From assembly GCF_003131185.1 (NCBI RefSeq), contig NZ_QFFU01000005.1, positions 186,001 through 250,000 on the forward strand: a stretch of 64,000 bases of DNA, given 5' to 3'. Position numbers and translations under genes: made by a program. The stretch comes from Pseudomonas ovata. Lineage in GTDB: Bacteria > Pseudomonadota > Gammaproteobacteria > Pseudomonadales > Pseudomonadaceae. This document shows, piece after piece, positions 1 to 8,790 of the stretch. Under the pieces are notes generated by a model that worked only from the letters and a program-made list of their open reading frames with translations, was not told where the DNA came from and made no database searches. Position 1 is the first letter of the stretch. Every line of letters begins with the position of its first letter.

Positions 1-582
1 GTCGGTGTAGCCTTCGATACGGATCACGCGCCGCGGATTGAGCTGCAAGAACTGCACGACCTTGAGCACGGTGCGATTGGCCGACGTCTTGAGTTCCGTA
101 TCACCTTCATCGAACAGCATATCGCCCAGGGTCATGACCAGGCCGCGATCACTTTGAGTGGTGGCCAGGCTGAAGATCTGGTCTTCCAGCCACTTGCCCT
201 GGCGCTGCACGCTGGCCAGCTTGACCTCACGCAACGCCAACTGCAGGCGCTGACGCTCCAGATCCATTTTCGCCAGACGCTCTTGCGAGAGCATCAGATT
301 GCTGTGCTCACGTGCGATTTCGCTGTAGCGGCGGCTCAGGTAAGCGTAGTGCCTTACATCCTCGCCACTGCCGACATAGCTGGACAGCCGCTCGGCGCGC
401 GCCAGCGATTCACCGGCACGAATGACATCCTTGGGCGCACTGCGCAGCACGTCGGTGTCTTCCTTGACCTTCTGGAAGTCGGCGCTGGCCGCTTGCAGCG
501 CCTGATCGCTGCCAGGCTGGCTGGCGCAACCACTCAGGCCCAACAACAAGCAGGCACCCAGCACAGGGGAAAAACGCTTCAT
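1..582 (-). CDS. OmpA-family lipoprotein with N-terminal DUF4398 (partial, runs off left edge)
   Basis: The visible 194 codons begin with a lipoprotein signal (MKRFSPVLGACLLLGLSGC, lipobox LSGC, Cys19). A helical DUF4398-like region follows (about residues 30-130, rich in Ala/Glu/Arg). The start of an OmpA peptidoglycan-binding domain (LGDMLFDEGDTELK, then RVIRIEGYTD) is cut by the window edge. Such proteins are outer-membrane lipoproteins that contact peptidoglycan. The start codon overlaps the stop of the upstream DUF4398 gene as ATGA, so translation is probably coupled. Family assignment is good; the exact role is unknown. Confidence 0.85.
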   Translation of the reverse strand, partial: MKRFSPVLGACLLLGLSGCASQPGSDQALQAASADFQKVKEDTDVLRSAPKDVIRAGESLARAERLSSYVGSGEDVRHYAYLSRRYSEIAREHSNLMLSQERLAKMDLERQRLQLALREVKLASVQRQGKWLEDQIFSLATTQSDRGLVMTLGDMLFDEGDTELKTSANRTVLKVVQFLQLNPRRVIRIEGYTD

Positions 583-935
583 TGGGCCTCCTTCAATTGC
601 TTGCGCAGACGCTCGAGACGGGTTTCAAGTTGCGCACGCTGCTCTTCACTCTTGACGGTCAGCACGCGGGCCTCCGCCAGCCGGGCATCGAGTTCGGCCT
701 GCTCGGCCTGCATACGCGCCTGCTTATAAGACTGCGCCAGCATGTCGGCACGCGCCTGAGCGAACTTGGTGGTCGCCTGCTCCATCGCGGGCTGCTCTTG
801 GGCATCAGCCCCAACGGCCCTGGCCTGGTGCAAGGCCTGCTCGGTCAGTTTCATTTGTTCGGACGGCGCCGGATCACTGGCACAGCCGACCAGACCGACC
901 GTTGCCATACAGACACACAGAAAACGGATTTTCAC
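579..935 (-). CDS. DUF4398 domain lipoprotein
   Basis: I chose the GTG start at 935 because AGGA lies 9 bases upstream and it gives a clean lipoprotein signal (MKIRFLCVCMATVGLVGC, lipobox LVGC). The earlier in-frame ATG at 1013 lies inside the upstream gene. The mature protein of about 100 residues is almost all charged alpha helix and probably coiled coil (QAEQAELDARLAEARVLTV), as in DUF4398 proteins. It starts 10 bases after the stop of the substrate-binding protein gene and overlaps the OmpA-like lipoprotein gene by 4 bases, so the three form one operon. Probable cell-envelope role. Confidence 0.8.
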   Translation of the reverse strand: MKIRFLCVCMATVGLVGCASDPAPSEQMKLTEQALHQARAVGADAQEQPAMEQATTKFAQARADMLAQSYKQARMQAEQAELDARLAEARVLTVKSEEQRAQLETRLERLRKQLKEAQ

Positions 936-945
936 AAAAACATTC

Positions 946-1764
946 CTACTGTTTTGAGACAGGTGCCAGCAACTGGCTCTTCCACACATCCAGATTGCGC
1001 TTGACCGCTTCATCGGCCAGGCCGGAAGCGGCCGATTCTGTCATCTTTTTCACCAACTGTCCGTGCAACCACGGATCAAGGCAGGCCGAATTGAATGACA
1101 GCGCCAGGTGAAAACCCGGCTTGTCGACCACCACAGGCAATGCCTGCAGCGTGGCAGCCAACCCCAGCGTCTGCACCAGCACCATTGCGGCATAGCGCCC
1201 GGCCAGTACATAGTCCACTTCGCCCAACACCAGTTTTTGCAGCGCCGCGGTCAACCCGGACGTGTGCTGCAGTTGCAACTCACCAGCCGCAACGCTTTCG
1301 AATTCCGGGGTCAGGCGGGTGCGCTGGGAAACGGCGCCGGCAAGACTGTGCAAGTCTTCAATCGCCTGTATATCCGCTTGCGTGCCTGCGCGCACCCAGA
1401 CCACGATCTCGTTGTAGGTCGCGGCAGGATGGATATAGTCGAAACGCTCAAGCCAGGCGGCATTCAATGACGCATCGGCCAGCATATCCATACGCCCGCT
1501 GCGCACCTCTTCCTGGGCCTGGGCGCGCTTGCCACCGTAGAGAAACTCCACATCAATGCCCAATTCGCGCAGTGCCTGACCGAGCAGATCGGCATTGGCG
1601 CCCATCAGGTGCCTGGGGTCTTGCGGATCACGCCACATATACGGCGGCGAATCCGGGCTGCCGGTGACAATCAGCCGCTCGCACTTACCCGCAGCCCAAC
1701 CCGCTGCAGGCAACATCATGACGCCCAGCAACACCTTGGCCCGCAATGATCGTGAGACTCGCAT
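946..1764 (-). CDS. Periplasmic solute-binding protein, SBP_bac_3 (amino-acid-type) family
   Basis: 272 residues from the ATG at 1764, which follows an AAGGGG-type ribosome site. An upstream in-frame ATG at 1824 lies inside a terminator hairpin and is unlikely. The N-terminus is a signal peptide (basic residues, VLLGVMMLPAAGWA). It is followed by an SBP_bac_3-like fold: GSPDSPPYMW, then MGANADLLGQALRELGIDVEFLYGG, then RSGRMDMLADAS. No permease or ATPase gene is adjacent. It heads a possible operon with two envelope lipoproteins, so it may serve sensing or a distant transporter. The ligand is not predictable. Confidence 0.75.
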   Translation of the reverse strand: MRVSRSLRAKVLLGVMMLPAAGWAAGKCERLIVTGSPDSPPYMWRDPQDPRHLMGANADLLGQALRELGIDVEFLYGGKRAQAQEEVRSGRMDMLADASLNAAWLERFDYIHPAATYNEIVVWVRAGTQADIQAIEDLHSLAGAVSQRTRLTPEFESVAAGELQLQHTSGLTAALQKLVLGEVDYVLAGRYAAMVLVQTLGLAATLQALPVVVDKPGFHLALSFNSACLDPWLHGQLVKKMTESAASGLADEAVKRNLDVWKSQLLAPVSKQ

Positions 1765-1791
1765 GCAACCACCCCTTGATAACAGAAACGC

Positions 1792-1847
1792 AAAAGCCCG
1801 CCGGGCCCGGCCATGCTTGCACATGGACCGGACACAGCGGGCTTTTT
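1792..1847 (-). terminator. Terminator downstream of etfA
   Basis: Long hairpin with outer arms AAAAGCCCGC (1792-1801) and GCGGGCTTTT (1837-1846), plus an inner CCATG/CATGG stem. On the minus strand it ends in a U run. It lies between the etfA stop and the start of the solute-binding protein gene. Confidence 0.8.
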
Positions 1848-1866
1848 CAGCGCATGAAAACCTGGG

Positions 1867-2796
1867 TCAGACCAGCTTTTCCAGCTCCGGGATGGCTTCG
1901 AACAGGTCCGCGACCAGGCCGTAGTCGGCCACCTGGAAGATCGGTGCCTCTTCGTCCTTGTTGATCGCCACGATCACCTTGGAGTCCTTCATGCCAGCCA
2001 GGTGCTGAATGGCACCGGAGATCCCCACCGCGATGTACAGCTGCGGCGCGACGATCTTGCCAGTCTGGCCGACCTGCATGTCGTTGGGCACAAAGCCTGC
2101 GTCGACGGCGGCACGCGAAGCGCCCACGGCGGCACCGAGCTTGTCGGCCAGGGCGTACAGGTGCTTGAAGTTCTCGCCGTTCTGCATGCCGCGACCACCG
2201 GAGACCACCACCTTGGCAGCGGTCAGTTCAGGGCGGTCCGAGGTTGCCAACGCTTCGCTGACAAAGCTCGACTTGCCGGCGTCGTGTACGGCGCCAACGG
2301 CTTCGACGACAGCCGAGCCACCTTCGGCGGCCACCGGGTCGAAACCGGTGGCGCGCACGGTGATGACCTTGACCGCCGCCGTGGACTGGACGGTAGCGAT
2401 GGCATTACCGGCGTAGATCGGACGCTGGAAGGTGTCGGGCGATTCGACCGAGACGATTTCGGAGATCTGGTCGACATCCAGGTGTGCCGCCACACGCGGC
2501 AGGATGTTCTTGCCGTTGGAGGTGGCCGCCGCCAGGACGTGGCTGTAGTTGGCCGCCAGTTCGACCACCAGCGGCGCGACGTTTTCCGGCAGCAGATGCG
2601 CGTAGGCGGCATTGTCGGCCACCAGCACCTTGGCGACGCCTGCGATCTTTGCAGCGGCCTCGGCTACGGCAGCAACGCCCTCGCCTGCAACCAGCACATG
2701 GATGTCGCCACCGATTTTCCGGGCAGCCGCCACCGTGTTGAGCGTGGCAGGCGCCAGGGCGCCCTTGTCGTGTTCAGCGATAATCAGGAGGGTCAT
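1867..2796 (-). CDS. etfA: Electron transfer flavoprotein subunit alpha
   Basis: 309 residues, the usual length for the FAD-binding ETF alpha subunit (FixB family). The N-terminal half is the variable ETF domain ([19 protein letters not shown]). The C-terminal FAD-binding domain shows the conserved [32 protein letters not shown] and [18 protein letters not shown]. With etfB it takes electrons from acyl-CoA and other flavoprotein dehydrogenases and passes them to ETF:ubiquinone oxidoreductase, encoded divergently at 4049. Its start overlaps the etfB stop by one base (TAATG), indicating coupled translation. Confidence 0.97.
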   Translation of the reverse strand: MTLLIIAEHDKGALAPATLNTVAAARKIGGDIHVLVAGEGVAAVAEAAAKIAGVAKVLVADNAAYAHLLPENVAPLVVELAANYSHVLAAATSNGKNILPRVAAHLDVDQISEIVSVESPDTFQRPIYAGNAIATVQSTAAVKVITVRATGFDPVAAEGGSAVVEAVGAVHDAGKSSFVSEALATSDRPELTAAKVVVSGGRGMQNGENFKHLYALADKLGAAVGASRAAVDAGFVPNDMQVGQTGKIVAPQLYIAVGISGAIQHLAGMKDSKVIVAINKDEEAPIFQVADYGLVADLFEAIPELEKLV

Positions 2797-3545
2797 TAGA
2801 TTACCTTCGCTTCGTTCTTCAGTTTCTCGACCAGTTCGGCCACCGATTTGACCTTGATGCCTGCACTGCGTGCAGCCGGGGCTTCAACCTTGACCGTCTT
2901 GTTGGTCGAGGCAGTGGAAACGCCCAGCGCTTCAGGGGTCAGGGTCTCGATCGGCTTCTTCTTGGCCTTCATGATGTTGGGCAAGGAGGCGTAGCGTGGC
3001 TCGTTCAGGCGCAGGTCAGTGGTGACGATCGCCGGCAGGCTCAGCGAAACGGTCTGCAGGCCGCCGTCGATTTCGCGGGTCACGGCAACCTTGTCGCCCT
3101 CGATTTCGACCTTGGACGCGAAGGTGCCTTGGGCGTAGCCGCTCAGCGCCGCCAGCATCTGGCCGGTCTGGTTGTTATCACTGTCGATGGCCTGCTTGCC
3201 AAGGATCACCAGTTGCGGCTGCTCCTTGTCGACCACAGCCTTGAGCAGCTTGGCGATGGCCAGCGAGGTGAGTTCTTCGGCGGACTCGACCAGCACGCCA
3301 CGGTCGGCGCCCAGCGCCAGCGCCGTGCGCAGTTGCTCCTGAGCAGTGGCAGGCCCCACGCTGACCACGACGATTTCGCTGGCCACGCCTTTTTCTTTCA
3401 GACGCACGGCCTCTTCCACGGCGATTTCGCAGAAAGGGTTCATGGACATCTTGACGTTGGCCAGGTCGACGCCGGAGTTGTCCGCCTTGACGCGAACCTT
3501 GACGTTGTAGTCGACCACTCTTTTGACAGCTACAAGAACCTTCAT
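2796..3545 (-). CDS. etfB: Electron transfer flavoprotein subunit beta
   Basis: 249 residues, typical of the AMP-binding ETF beta subunit (FixA family). It begins [20 protein letters not shown], with the conserved [19 protein letters not shown] and the recognition-loop-like [22 protein letters not shown]. The C-terminus is an Ala/Lys-rich tail as in proteobacterial EtfB. It is the first gene of etfBA. The partner oxidoreductase etfD is divergent across a 500-base intergenic region. Confidence 0.97.
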   Translation of the reverse strand: MKVLVAVKRVVDYNVKVRVKADNSGVDLANVKMSMNPFCEIAVEEAVRLKEKGVASEIVVVSVGPATAQEQLRTALALGADRGVLVESAEELTSLAIAKLLKAVVDKEQPQLVILGKQAIDSDNNQTGQMLAALSGYAQGTFASKVEIEGDKVAVTREIDGGLQTVSLSLPAIVTTDLRLNEPRYASLPNIMKAKKKPIETLTPEALGVSTASTNKTVKVEAPAARSAGIKVKSVAELVEKLKNEAKVI

Positions 3546-3747
3546 GGATTCCTCGTTACTCTCCGGTGAATAGAAGTCGCCCGGACAGGGCCAGGCGATT
3601 GAAATGCGTCCTCAACAAGCAATCCTGGGAAGCGCAGGCACGGCGCCTGCCGTCCAGCCCCCGATTTGAGGCCGATTAAAGCCGGCCAATGGTCTTCGGG
3701 GTGTGTAAAATGCGCGCCACGACAGGCATCTGTTCATGGCCTGCACC

Positions 3748-3807
3748 GTACTTGCCCCATGCCTTTTACAGGTCTGGCCGGACCGCAGTCGGGCCTTGGG
3801 CAAGTAC
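3748..3807. repeat. Perfect 10-base inverted repeat in the etfB-etfD intergenic region
   Basis: GTACTTGCCC at 3748-3757 and its exact reverse complement GGGCAAGTAC at 3798-3807, 40 bases apart. The roughly 500-base gap (3546-4048) otherwise holds the etfD promoter and no convincing gene. The repeat could be an operator pair or an RNA stem in the etfBA leader; I cannot decide which. Confidence 0.45.
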
Positions 3808-3908
3808 GAAACCGCCCGTATCTTGACCGCAACCTTCCGGACGGTCAATAAGACATATCCGCCAGTCACGGGTCCCGCCACTAGGATTTATAAGGCCTGC
3901 GGCCATTT

Positions 3909-3922
3909 CAAACAAACGTTTG
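3909..3922. promoter_or_regulatory. Candidate PsrA operator upstream of etfD
   Basis: CAAAC-N4-GTTTG fits the published PsrA consensus (C/G)AAAC-N2-4-GTTT(G/C). It sits immediately upstream of the -35 box of the etfD promoter. PsrA is a TetR-type repressor released by long-chain fatty acids, and etfD is a reported PsrA target in P. aeruginosa. The site also contains the 12-base palindrome ACAAACGTTTGT. Confidence 0.75.
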
Positions 3923-3924
3923 TA

Positions 3925-3953
3925 TTGGACCTGCACAGTGGTGTAGATATAAT
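3925..3953 (+). promoter_or_regulatory. Sigma-70 promoter of etfD
   Basis: TTGGAC (3925-3930), a 17-base spacer and TATAAT (3948-3953). A transcript would start near 3960, giving a leader of about 90 bases before the GTG start at 4049. Confidence 0.75.
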
Positions 3954-4048
3954 GCCTTCCTTTAAAAGAAGCCGTGAATTCAATGCCGGGCGCATTGTTT
4001 ATCGCCAGCGTTTATAAAAACACCGTGAGCCTTTGTAGGAGATAGCCT

Positions 4049-5704
4049 GTGGAACGCGAATACATGGAATTCGACGTCGTGATCGTCGGAGCCGGCCCGT
4101 CCGGGCTTTCTGCCGCGTGCCGCCTGAAGCAGAAGGCTGCCGAGGCCGGTCAGGAAATCAGCGTCTGCGTTGTGGAAAAGGGCTCCGAAGTGGGTGCACA
4201 CATCCTGTCCGGCGCGGTCTTCGAGCCGCGCGCCCTGGATGAGCTGTTCCCTGACTGGAAAGCCCTGGGCGCGCCGCTGAACACCCCCGTCACCCGCGAC
4301 GACATCTACGTGCTGCGCAGCGAGCAGAACTCGATCAAGGTCCCGGACTTCTTTGTGCCCAAGGCCATGCACAATGAAGGCAACTACATCATCTCCCTGG
4401 GCAACCTGTGTCGCTGGCTGGCCCAGCAGGCCGAAAACCTCGGGGTCGAGATCTATCCGGGCTTTGCCGCCCAGGAAGCACTGATCGATGAAAGCGGCGT
4501 GGTGCGCGGCATTGTCACCGGCGATCTTGGCGTGGACCGTGAAGGCAACCCCAAGGACGGCCTGTACACCCCCGGCATGGAATTGCGCGGCAAGTACACG
4601 CTGTTCGCCGAAGGCTGCCGTGGTCACATCGGCAAGCAACTGATCAAGCGCTTTGCGCTGGACAAGGACGCCGATGTTCAGCACTACGGTATCGGCCTCA
4701 AGGAGCTGTGGGAAATCGATCCGGCCAGGCATCAGCCAGGCCTGGTGGTGCATACCGCCGGCTGGCCGCTGGATAACGACAATGCCGGCGGCTCGTTCCT
4801 TTATCACCTGGAAAACAACCAGGTGGTGGTGGGCCTGATCGTCGACCTGTCGTACAGCAACCCTTACCTGTCGCCCTTCGACGAATTCCAGCGCTACAAG
4901 CATCACCCGGTGGCGAAGCAGTACCTCGAAGGCGGCAAGCGCATCAGCTACGGCGCCCGCGCCCTGGCCAAGGGCGGCTACAACTCGCTACCCAAGATGG
5001 TCTTTGCCGGTGGCGCCCTGATCGGCTGCGATCTGGGCACCATGAACGCGGCGAAGATCAAAGGCAGTCACACCGCCATGAAGTGCGGCATGCTCGCCGC
5101 TGACGCCGTGGCCGAGGCGCTGCTGGCCGGCAACCAGGGCGGCGATGAATTGACCCGCTACACCGAGTCGTTCAAGGCCAGCTGGCTGTATGAAGAGCTG
5201 TATGCGGCCCGCAACTTCGGCCCGGCCCTGCACAAGTTCGGCGCCATTCTCGGAGCCGGCTTTGCCTTTGCCGAGCAGAATATCTTCAAGAACAAGCTGC
5301 CCTTCACCCTGCACGACACCAAGCCTGACTACGCCTGCCTGAAGCTGGCCAGCGAGTCGAAGAAAATCGACTACCCCAAGCCCGACGGCAAGCTGAGCTT
5401 CGATAAACTCAGCTCGGTCTTCCTCTCCAGCACCAACCACGAAGAGGAACAACCCTGCCACCTGAAGCTGATCGACCCGAGCATTCCGATCGCCAGAAAC
5501 CTGCCGATGTACGATGAGCCGGCCCAGCGCTATTGCCCGGCCGGTGTGTACGAAGTGGTGACCCAGGAAGACGGCGAGAAGCGTTTCCAGATCAACGCGC
5601 AGAACTGTGTGCACTGCAAGACGTGCGACATCAAGGACCCGTCGCAGAACATTGTCTGGGTGACACCGGAAGGCGCAGGCGGGCCGAACTACCCCAATAT
5701 GTAA
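4049..5704 (+). CDS. etfD: Electron transfer flavoprotein:ubiquinone oxidoreductase
   Basis: 551 residues, standard length for ETF-QO. The GTG start is preceded by AGGAG with 7-base spacing; an ATG five codons in is an alternative. The N-terminus has the FAD dinucleotide-binding motif VIVGAGPSGLSAACRL. The C-terminus carries the single 4Fe-4S cluster ligands (CPAGVY, then NCVHCKTCDIKDPSQNIVW). The inner-membrane enzyme oxidises reduced ETF and reduces ubiquinone, linking fatty-acid and amino-acid dehydrogenation to respiration. It is divergent from etfBA and probably PsrA-controlled. Confidence 0.97.
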   Translation: MEREYMEFDVVIVGAGPSGLSAACRLKQKAAEAGQEISVCVVEKGSEVGAHILSGAVFEPRALDELFPDWKALGAPLNTPVTRDDIYVLRSEQNSIKVPDFFVPKAMHNEGNYIISLGNLCRWLAQQAENLGVEIYPGFAAQEALIDESGVVRGIVTGDLGVDREGNPKDGLYTPGMELRGKYTLFAEGCRGHIGKQLIKRFALDKDADVQHYGIGLKELWEIDPARHQPGLVVHTAGWPLDNDNAGGSFLYHLENNQVVVGLIVDLSYSNPYLSPFDEFQRYKHHPVAKQYLEGGKRISYGARALAKGGYNSLPKMVFAGGALIGCDLGTMNAAKIKGSHTAMKCGMLAADAVAEALLAGNQGGDELTRYTESFKASWLYEELYAARNFGPALHKFGAILGAGFAFAEQNIFKNKLPFTLHDTKPDYACLKLASESKKIDYPKPDGKLSFDKLSSVFLSSTNHEEEQPCHLKLIDPSIPIARNLPMYDEPAQRYCPAGVYEVVTQEDGEKRFQINAQNCVHCKTCDIKDPSQNIVWVTPEGAGGPNYPNM

Positions 5705-5715
5705 AACCTTTTCTC

Positions 5716-5760
5716 GGCTCAAGCCACGCCTGCGCACCGCTCGCAGGCATGGCTTGAGCC
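5716..5760. terminator. Large hairpin between convergent etfD and araC-type gene
   Basis: 19-base arms (5716-5734 and 5742-5760) pair with one mismatch around a 7-base loop. The hairpin lies between two converging genes, so it can terminate both, although it lacks a long T run. Confidence 0.7.
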
Positions 5761-5771
5761 GCGAAAGCCTC

Positions 5772-6677
5772 TCATGCCGACAGCGACAGCCAGCCGCCCT
5801 CCTGCCCCGGGCTGCGCTCGAAATAGCGCTTGTACTCGCGACCGAACTGCGAGGCACTCTGGTAACCGACCTTCAGCGCGACCTGGGCCACCCCCAGGCC
5901 GTCGCTGACCAGCATCTGCTGAGCCTTGAGCAGGCGCAGGCGCTTGAGGTACTGCACCGGCGACAACAAGGTGCTGCGCTTGAAATGCTCATGAAAGGTC
6001 GACACGCTCATGTTCGCGCAGCGGGCCAGGGTCTCGACATTCAGCGGCTCGGCGTAATGCTCATGCAGGTAATTGACCGCCACCGCCACCCGCGCAAATT
6101 GCCCTTGCTGCTCGACCAGCGCCCGCAACACCCCGGCCTGTGGCCCGCGCAGCGCGCTGTACAGCACATCGCGCACCCGCGCCTGGCCCATTACCTGACA
6201 CTCCAGCGGATCATGCAGGCAGCGCAGCAACCGCTCGACGCTTTCGCGCATGCCGACATCGAACTGCACCGAGGTCATGGATTCCGGCGTCTGCTGCCGG
6301 CTTTCGTGCCCGGCCACCGGCCCCATGGCCTGCACCAGCTCCGCCAGTACAGTGCGATCCATGGCCACCGATACGCCGTACAACGGCATGTCGGGCGTGG
6401 CAAAGGTTTCGCACTTGAACGGCACTGACAAGGCCTGGATCAGGTAATGCCCGGCACCGTACTCGAAGGCTCGGCTTCCCAGGAACGCCACCTTGCTGCC
6501 CTGAGCGACGATCATCAGGCTCGGCTCATAGATCTGCGGGCTGCTGCCAAGGTGGTTGAAGGCACTGATCAGCTTCACCTCTGGCAAGCGGGTCGAGACC
6601 CAGCCCGGCTGTACGGCCAGTGACTGGATCAAGGAAACAAGCGTGGTATTGGCTTGAAGATAACGGGTCAATTGCAT
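5772..6677 (-). CDS. AraC-family transcriptional regulator (AraC_N type)
   Basis: 301 residues. The N-terminal AraC_N/cupin-like sensor domain (about 25-180) contains PSLMIVAQGSKVAFLG and YLIQALSVPFKCET. The C-terminus has a double helix-turn-helix AraC domain (about 195-295) with LARCANMSVSTFHEHFKR and GYQSASQFGREYKRYF. It is divergent from the alcohol dehydrogenase gene at 6859 across a 181-base gap, the usual arrangement when such a regulator activates an oxidoreductase neighbour. The inducer is unknown. Confidence 0.9.
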   Translation of the reverse strand: MQLTRYLQANTTLVSLIQSLAVQPGWVSTRLPEVKLISAFNHLGSSPQIYEPSLMIVAQGSKVAFLGSRAFEYGAGHYLIQALSVPFKCETFATPDMPLYGVSVAMDRTVLAELVQAMGPVAGHESRQQTPESMTSVQFDVGMRESVERLLRCLHDPLECQVMGQARVRDVLYSALRGPQAGVLRALVEQQGQFARVAVAVNYLHEHYAEPLNVETLARCANMSVSTFHEHFKRSTLLSPVQYLKRLRLLKAQQMLVSDGLGVAQVALKVGYQSASQFGREYKRYFERSPGQEGGWLSLSA

Positions 6678-6858
6678 CGGGACAGACCGGTAGAGAATCA
6701 GACAGCCCTATCATCGCAGATCTGCCGCTCCAGAGGCCGCCAGCAATGATACGCCGGAGGATCAGGCATGAATCACGGAGAAATGGCCATGGCCGTGACA
6801 GCCGCTCATCGTGACAATGGATCGCCTCTACACGTTGTCATCCATTGCGAGGCCCTTC

Positions 6859-7911
6859 ATGTACACCGCCATCGGTTATGCCGCTCAATCCCCTACCGCC
6901 CCACTGGCGCCCATGACCTTCGAACGCCGCAGCCTGCGCGCCGATGATGTCGCCATCGAGATCCTCTATTGCGGCGTGTGCCACTCGGATATTCACCAGG
7001 CGCGCAACGAATGGGGCATTGCCGTCTATCCCCTGATGCCCGGCCACGAGATCGTCGGCAAAGTCACCGCCACTGGCACCCACGCCAGCCGCTACCAGGT
7101 CGGCGACCTGGTGGGCGTCGGTTGCATGGTCGACTCGTGCCGCACCTGCAAGGCGTGCCAGGCGGACCTTGAGCAGTATTGCCTGGAAGGCCCGACCATG
7201 ACCTACGCCACGCCCGACCGCGTGGACGGCAGCAACACCATGGGCGGCTACTCCAGCAGCATCGTGGTCAGCGAGCACTTTGTCGTGCGCATTCCGCAGA
7301 ACCTCGATCCGGCAGCGGCCGCGCCGATCCTGTGTGCGGGCATCACCACCTATTCGCCGCTCAAGCACCATGGCGTCAAGGCCGGCCACAAGGTGGGCGT
7401 GCTGGGCATGGGTGGCCTGGGCCACATGGGCATCAAGCTGGCCAAGGCGATGGGCGCCGAAGTGACCCTGTTTACCCGCTCGGCCGCCAAGGCCGCCGAA
7501 GCACGTCGCCAGGGTGCCGATCATGTGATCGTGTCCACCGACGCCGAACAGATGCAGGCCGCCGCCGGGCGCTTCGATTTCCTGCTCGACACCATTCCGG
7601 TGCAGCACGACCTCAACCCTTACCTGGAAACCCTGGCGTTCGACGGCGTGCACATCCTGGTGGGTCTGATCGAGCCGATCGACCCGCCCGTGCACGCCGC
7701 CAATCTGGTCCTCAAGCGCCGGGTACTGGCAGGTTCCTTGATCGGTGGCGTCGCCGAGACCCAGGAAGTGCTGGATTTCTGCGCCGAACACGGCATCAGC
7801 TGCGACATCGAGATGCTCGACATCCGCAACATCAACCAGGCCTACGAGCGCATGCTGGCCGGTGACGTGAAATACCGCTTCGTCATCGACATGGCCACCC
7901 TCAAGGACTGA
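6859..7911 (+). CDS. Zinc-dependent NAD(P) alcohol dehydrogenase, YahK/cinnamyl-alcohol-dehydrogenase type
   Basis: 350 residues from the ATG at 6859, which has GAGG 6 bases upstream; this start matches the family N-terminus (MYTAIGYAAQS). Catalytic zinc ligands lie in YCGVCHSDIHQ and MPGHEIVG. The structural zinc site is the four-Cys loop CRTCKACQADLEQYC. The Rossmann motif is GMGGLGHMGIKLAKAMGAEV. Family members are NADP-dependent aldehyde reductases of broad specificity. The divergent AraC regulator suggests induction by an aldehyde or alcohol, which is an inference. Confidence 0.92.
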   Translation: MYTAIGYAAQSPTAPLAPMTFERRSLRADDVAIEILYCGVCHSDIHQARNEWGIAVYPLMPGHEIVGKVTATGTHASRYQVGDLVGVGCMVDSCRTCKACQADLEQYCLEGPTMTYATPDRVDGSNTMGGYSSSIVVSEHFVVRIPQNLDPAAAAPILCAGITTYSPLKHHGVKAGHKVGVLGMGGLGHMGIKLAKAMGAEVTLFTRSAAKAAEARRQGADHVIVSTDAEQMQAAAGRFDFLLDTIPVQHDLNPYLETLAFDGVHILVGLIEPIDPPVHAANLVLKRRVLAGSLIGGVAETQEVLDFCAEHGISCDIEMLDIRNINQAYERMLAGDVKYRFVIDMATLKD

Positions 7912-8721
7912 TCAGACCGCCCCCAGTTCGGCCGACAGCTGTGCGGCGATCTGCTTGATCAGCGGCACCAGTTCGGCCATCTTCTCCAGTGGCATGTACG
8001 GCACGGTACTGGCCACACTGATGCCAGCCACGATCTGTCTGCCGGCATCGCGCACTGGCGCGGCCACACAGCGGATCGACGGTTCGTTGTCTTCAAGGTC
8101 GAAGGCATAACCGCCTTGCACATACTCTTCGCGGCGCTGGCGCAGTTGCTCCCAGGTTTGCGGCTCATGAGCCGGCAATGCCTGTTGTCGGCCCGCCACC
8201 GGCTGGCTGATCTCGAACAGGCGCTGCCACTCGTGTTCTGCGCTGTCGAGCAACAAGGCCTTGCCGATGCCGGTGCGCACCAGCGGCATCCGATGACCAA
8301 CCCGCGAGCGCATTTCCGGGCCATTGCGGCCTGGGTTCTTGTGCAGGTACAGCACCTCGTCACCGTCGCGAATCGCCAGGTGCACAGTATCGCCGGTCAA
8401 CGTCGATAACTGGTCCAGATAGGGCCTGGCTAGAATCGCCAAAGGAACTTCTTCACGCGCCTGAAAGCCCAGCTCGATCAGCTTGGGCCCCAGCAGATAA
8501 CCGACTTGCGGAACCACGCGCAGGTAGCGCTCCTGCACCAGGCAACTGGCCAGCCGATGGGTGGTGCTGCGCGTGGTGCCGATGACCCTGGCAATCTCTT
8601 TCAAGTCCCGTGCCCCGGCCGCCACCGCCTGCACGACCGCCAGACCACGCATCAGGGTCTGGGTGCCGGCCAGCGCCGGCTCTTTGCTGTCGGCGTCGGC
8701 CACGGGAATATCCTTTTGCAT
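7912..8721 (-). CDS. IclR-family transcriptional regulator, probable galactonate regulator
   Basis: 269 residues from the ATG at 8721; an ATG at 8781 gives a longer, unconserved start. The N-terminal winged helix-turn-helix has TLMRGLAVVQAVAAGARDLKEIARVIGTTRSTTHRLASCL. The C-terminal IclR effector domain has TGDTVHLAIRDGDEVLYLHK and GIGKALLLDS, then IRCVAAPVRDAGRQIVAGISVAS. It is the last gene in the dgo cluster direction and is probably its sugar-acid-responsive regulator. GntR or LysR proteins hold this role in other bacteria. Confidence 0.88.
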   Translation of the reverse strand: MQKDIPVADADSKEPALAGTQTLMRGLAVVQAVAAGARDLKEIARVIGTTRSTTHRLASCLVQERYLRVVPQVGYLLGPKLIELGFQAREEVPLAILARPYLDQLSTLTGDTVHLAIRDGDEVLYLHKNPGRNGPEMRSRVGHRMPLVRTGIGKALLLDSAEHEWQRLFEISQPVAGRQQALPAHEPQTWEQLRQRREEYVQGGYAFDLEDNEPSIRCVAAPVRDAGRQIVAGISVASTVPYMPLEKMAELVPLIKQIAAQLSAELGAV

Positions 8722-8790
8722 AGCGAGTCGGGTCCGGTCTGGAGAAAAGCAGGCGGCATTATGGGCATGCGCCTGCCTCACGGCCAGCCT

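Noticed and set aside
3736-4017. 93-codon plus-strand frame in the etfB-etfD gap
   Set aside because: It runs through the PsrA site and promoter of etfD and has no protein features.
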